Part shown: in pieces, positions 19,302-23,029 of the stretch
Numbering within the stretch: position 1 is the first letter of the stretch
How the letters are laid out: every line of letters begins with the position of its first letter
DNA from: Vitrella brassicaformis
Lineage: Eukaryota > Sar > Vitrellaceae
DNA: 23,029 nt
Assembly: GCA_001179505.1 (NCBI GenBank)
Contig: CDMY01000765.1
Location: forward strand, 1 to 23,029
Direction of reading: 5' to 3'
The notes under the pieces: generated by a model
What the model saw: only the letters and a program-made list of their open reading frames with translations
Database searches by the model: none
What the model was told of the DNA's origin: nothing
Position numbers and translations under genes: made by a program

Positions 19302-22300
19302 CTAAGCCGCCAAGTTGAGCTTGAGGCAATAGTCCCACACCCCATGCACACACTCACTCTTCTTGACAGTGTAGTGTGATGCTACCCGCCCGGCGCACTC
19401 AGCCGCAAACGAGCGGAGGTCGGCCAGCTTATTGGCCACAGTGTCTCCCTCCAGCTCACTCTCACGCAACCATGCCTCCAACTCAACACGGGCCGGTCGC
19501 AGGACTGGGGCTAGCTTGATGGAGTCAGTCAAGCCTGCCTTATCGGACAAGCCACGGCAAACCAGGCGGTGTACAAGAGGGTGGCGGACACCCCCTGTGG
19601 CAGGGGGGTCCGCCGGCCACTCGCACACCTCACGCCCAGCACACTTCTCAATCGTGACCTCATCTAGCTGTTCTACGGACAGGCAGCAGAGAAACTCATG
19701 GGCGGCAGCAAGGCTTGACACAAAGCTGAAGGTGACACTCTTGAGTGTTCTCAGCCCGCCCAAAAACGGTGTGTGATGTCTGCTGACGGCATACACGTCA
19801 GCCATGGACAGTGACGGACAGCACATCTTCAACTCTTCTACAGCGGGGAAGCATCGGCTGGTCGGCCCTTGCCCCTCCCCCTCCCCCTGCCTCTCGGTCA
19901 GCCATGTGGGGATGCTGTCGACCACTGCCGATGCACTCGCGCCGCGCTTGTTGATGGTGAGCTTCTTGGTGTTGGTGAAGATGAGCTTGTCACGCCATGA
20001 CTCGTGCAGCGCTGTGCCACCGAGCTCCAACCGAACCTGATACGACAAGCAGACACAGGCATTTGGCGCTGTCTGATGCACTCCCTCCCTCCCTCCCTCC
20101 CTCCTTGTCTTGTCTGTGCGTTCCCTACCTCTGTCGCATTGGCCGCCATCCGCGTGGCGATCTGTCCGCAAAGTCCGCTGGGTGCAGGGAGGGCAGTGGC
20201 AGCGCCACTGCTGCAGTCGATGACCAGCATGTTGGCACGCCGGCCGGCTGGCTGCCAATCGACCTCGCACTTGGCGTCCGCCGCCCACCTACGAAAGGCC
20301 TCCATGTTGGCCATCCCCTGCTGGCCGTAGCCCACACCGATCGACGTGTTGGGCACGACGAAGCCCAACTTCTTGCGCACCTCTGCAGTCAGCACACAGT
20401 GCTTTGCTAGAGAGAGTAATCATGTGGGTGCTCGCGCCTGATGTACCTTTCTTCTCTGGCTTGTCCCAGTGGCTCTTGAGGGCGGCTTTGAGCTGATTGA
20501 GGCGGCCGAACTGGCTGGGGATGTCGATCACCAGAGCGGTGATGGTGGTGAGGCTGGGACAGCGGCCGAGGGCGGCGGTGAAGTCGGCCCACTGGCCGTC
20601 GTCGACTCTGATGCGGTCGACTTCCAGCCGCTCGAGCTTGGGGGACTGGTTGAGCAGACGCACCAAGGAGGCGGCATCCTCACTGTAGCGGATGCAGTAG
20701 ATGCGGCCGAGTCGGAGTGTGGTGAGTGCCGGGAAGGTCCAGCAACGAGCACTGCAGGCACAGACGACCCAAGACAAGAATGACTACGCGGTTGCGCCAA
20801 CCCTGACTCCCTCTGTATACCCGATAAACTTAAGATCTTCCCGCCCACGGATGTCCATGTGTGTGACTTTGGAGAACACGATGGGCTCGGCATCCGGCGC
20901 CCGTGCGCAGTACTCGACGTCCAGCGTCATCTTCTTGAGCGTGTCCTTGTTCGCCTCGACGTCCAGAGTCATCTTCTTGAGCGTGTCCTTGTTCGCCTCC
21001 AGCAGCTCCGACACCACAGGCGGCATCATGTGGAGGCTGGACACCTCCACAAAGGCCGTCTTTACATTGCCCTGCAAACACACACACACACACACACAGC
21101 GACAGAGCGCTGCACAGACACGCTCCCTCTTTGTGTCCCGTGTGAGGTCTCTTACCGGCATGTGCGGCATCTTCTTGACTTTGTATGCATTCTCTACCAC
21201 AGAGACGCCCGCGAACTTGCCGAAGAGGCCAAGTGTCGTCTCGAGGGCCTTCGTGAGGGTCTTGGCCTGCATTCACAGAGAACAAGGTCACGCATCACAG
21301 CTCCGCCAAACGACCCTCCACTCTCATCTGACCTCGTCTTTCAAGTGCTTGAGCGTCTTGATCTCGCGGTAGGTGGGCTCTTCGTCACGCGTCATGGTGA
21401 AGGTGCGGAAGACGCCGTAGATCTTGTCGGTGGCCTTCATGTGGGTCTCCCTATTGACGCGCGTGAGGCTGCGGACATTGTTGATGGTGGTCAGGAAGGA
21501 GCCCAGCTGGCCAATGACGGCTGCAGGCAGACCCGGCAGACACGGACGGCCGTGACCCTTCTGACACACAGACAGGCATCAGGTTGAGAAATGTGTGTGG
21601 ACATCCTCGTATTACCTCTGTCACCTCTAACGGGACGCCCTGCTGCTGTGTCGCTGCTGCAGCACCACACGCACCAACCGGACCACCTGAAGGCACCACA
21701 CAGGACAGCCATACATGGACGTTGTCACATGTTTGCACCCCATCAGTGTGTGTGTGTGTTGTACCTCCACTACTCGCATCAGCCAGGGCGTCTACACGTT
21801 CACGCTTGCCGTCCTCACCAACCGCCACCTGAACACATGATGTGTGTGACGTCGGCCTGTCTATGAGTTTGTGTGTACCTCCTTGCTGTGCTGTTGTGTA
21901 TCCGCATCGGTATGATCATTGCGCTGACACGGACAGACAGACAGACAGAAGTGGAATGATCGGCGTGTGTGGGGCAAGTGTCTATCGCTCGTGCCATCCT
22001 TACCTTTGTGTTGTGGTCAGTGGTATGTGCCATGTCTTTGCGGAGGGCGGACTGGACGTCGCTGAGAGTCCTCAGGTAAGCCGACAGGCGGCCAGCCAGC
22101 GACGCACCACCATCCTGCAGACAGCAGATCGACAGGACAGTGGGTAACGGATAAGTGCCGCTGCTTGGCTGTCTGTTTTCCCACGCGCACCTGTGTATCG
22201 TTGTCGGTATGTATGGCTATGATGTCCTCTGCCCGCTCAAGATCAGACGCAAGCTGAGGCAAAGACTGCAAGCCAACACCAACACAGCGAATGGCACTCC

Positions 22301-22534
22301 TTGCTGCATGTCATGTGTAGGCCCCTCTCCTCTCTCCCGTCTTACCGAACGCATCGAACGTATCTTCTGCAGAAGATCTCGAGAGCCACCGCGGCCCTGC
22401 CCACCTGAGCACAGTGTGCGGCCGGTCAATCACACCCGGTGCGTGTGTGTGGAGGTGGTGGTGGTGTGACCTGCAGCTGCAGAGGCGGCCGGGCCGTCAT
22501 GTTTGTCTAAGTCCATCAATCCGCCGTCAGCCAT
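19302..22534 (-). CDS. F-box-like protein with leucine-rich region
   Basis: Exons (minus): 22534-22471, 22404-22346, 22265-22191, 22114-22004, 21923-21879, 21828-21765, 21686-21616, 21560-21333, 21266-21156, 21071-20821, 20751-20447, 20382-20129, 20036-19302; 790 aa, phases agree throughout. The N-terminal ~165 residues (small exons) are hydrophilic and partly helical (LPQLASDLERAEDIIAIHTD). Exon 8 encodes GLPAAVIGQLGSFLTTINNV then RSLTRVNRETH, a fair match to the F-box pattern (LP..v...i.sFL....L..l..Vnr). Exons 10-13 hold leucine-rich-repeat-like beta/alpha units (FPALTTLRLGRIYC, SPKLERLEVDRI, CPSLTTITALVIDI, FPAVEELKMCCPSL). F-box/LRR proteins recruit substrates to SCF ubiquitin ligases; that role is inferred and moderate. 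Exon 10 carries an in-frame 42-base tandem duplication. The ATG at 22534 is chosen because phase holds from it. Confidence 0.75.
20081..20104. repeat. (CTCC)n tract in intron
   Basis: About six ctcc units within the intron (20128-20037) of the F-box-like gene. On the coding strand this is a GGAG-rich run. Confidence 0.9.
20913..20996 (-). repeat. in-frame 42-base tandem duplication in the F-box-like gene
   Basis: Two copies, 20913-20954 and 20955-20996, are identical except for one base (act/acg, a silent Thr codon change). They duplicate the 14-residue unit EANKDTLKKMTLDV without breaking the frame. Confidence 0.95.
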
Positions 22535-23000
22535 CTGCGCTGTCGCTACTAAGTCGCTTAAAAACCTCACAGCTCACCACCACCACCTGACAAAAACACC
22601 AAATTTAAACAAACACAGCCGCAGTCCCAAACGTTGTTCTCTTTGTTTGTTCCTCTGCATCTCGTCTGCCCTGCTGCCTGCTGCCTGACGGTGTCTGCCT
22701 TCCTCTGCTCGTCTGTTTGCTCGCCTGTCTGGCTGGCGGTCATCGCGGCTCGGATGAGATGAGAGACAGTGATCAAAACATCGCCCCGCATTCCACCGAC
22801 ATCCCTTTCTGCGATACGATTCACCTCGAGTGCACTCTTTGAGCTCGCAGCGTAAATGGAGGAAACTTTAAGGTGGTGGCCTCCAGCGCTGCTGGTTGTG
22901 TCAGAAGTGCAAGTCGGTCCAGGGTTTAGGGTCTAGGGTTCATAGACCGACGATCCACTGATCTGTGAGACAGGACGGCTGTTGAGTCTTTGTCCGTTCC
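22535..23000. promoter_or_regulatory. upstream region of the F-box-like gene, possibly divergent
   Basis: 466 bases upstream of the F-box-like start. It contains AGCTCGC (22842-22848, reverse of the GCGAGCT element in other gaps), a CA/CC-rich patch (22574-22588) and plant-type telomere-like repeats (22921-22938). If the ATG at 23001 or 23013 starts a plus-strand gene, this is a fifth divergent gap. Confidence 0.4.
22921..22938 (+). repeat. short TTTAGGG-type telomere-like repeats
   Basis: AGGG-TTTAGGG-TCTAGGG: one perfect and two degenerate units of the plant-type telomere heptamer. Two and a half units is far too short for a telomere; it is either a telo-box promoter element or an interstitial remnant. 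Confidence 0.6.
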
Positions 23001-23029
23001 ATGAGACAGGCCATGGCGGACAGGACGTC
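23001..23029 (+). CDS. possible 5' end of a further plus-strand gene
   Basis: An ATG at 23001 and another in the same frame at 23013 (gccatggcgg, a favourable start context) stay open to the window edge. Support is only position, since a divergent plus-strand gene is expected from the alternating layout. Ten codons are too few to judge coding character. Confidence 0.2.

Noticed and set aside
22930-22948. tRNA T-arm-like hairpin with gggttca loop
   Set aside because: The loop register is wrong for a T-loop (should begin TTC) and there are no acceptor, D or anticodon arms nearby.
1-23029. Transposon, viral or phage insertion, toxin or defence system
   Set aside because: No integrase, transposase, reverse transcriptase, terminal repeats or defence-family motifs were seen; all recognisable genes are ordinary eukaryotic ones.

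Overview
This is nuclear DNA from a protist, not a bacterial, viral or organellar window. Every gene is broken by many short GT-AG introns (mostly about 58-130 bases, many with TG repeats just before the acceptor). The gene families present include a CPW-WPC protein, a family known from apicomplexans and chromerid algae, and a folate-biopterin (BT1) transporter. GC content is high, intergenic gaps are short, and TTTAGGG-like motifs occur. I infer an alveolate, most likely a chromerid alga such as Vitrella; the species is inferred, not proven.

I rebuilt gene models by hand, requiring reading phase to hold across every splice. Layout from left to right: (1) minus, CPW-WPC surface-type protein, running off the left edge; (2) plus, folate/biopterin transporter, 15 exons, 466 aa; (3) minus, NUFIP1-like snoRNP assembly factor, 9 exons, 378 aa; (4) plus, eIF2B gamma, 18 exons, 566 aa; (5) minus, coiled-coil protein of unknown function, 8 exons; (6) plus, nine-finger C2H2 protein resembling TFIIIA, 7 exons, 514 aa; (7) minus, FKBP-type PPIase-like protein, 5 exons, 305 aa; (8) plus, unrecognised gene with an apparent 1-base frameshift; (9) minus, F-box-like/leucine-rich protein, 13 exons, 790 aa; (10) plus, only a possible start at the right edge.

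Strands alternate strictly, so genes sit in head-to-head pairs sharing short gaps (168, 211, 122 and 86 bp; 466 bp for the last, uncertain pair), while tail-to-tail gaps are 233 to 736 bp. This suggests bidirectional promoters. The genes do not form one pathway. Several are housekeeping (eIF2B gamma, snoRNP assembly, TFIIIA-like), beside a transporter, a secreted alveolate-type protein and lineage-specific unknowns.

I found no tRNA, rRNA, transposon, CRISPR array or defence island. The most interesting signals are the intron architecture (CA-rich 5' ends and TG-rich 3' ends that could pair), a 20-base micro-exon, the alternating divergent layout, the frameshifted unknown gene and an in-frame 42-bp tandem duplication.
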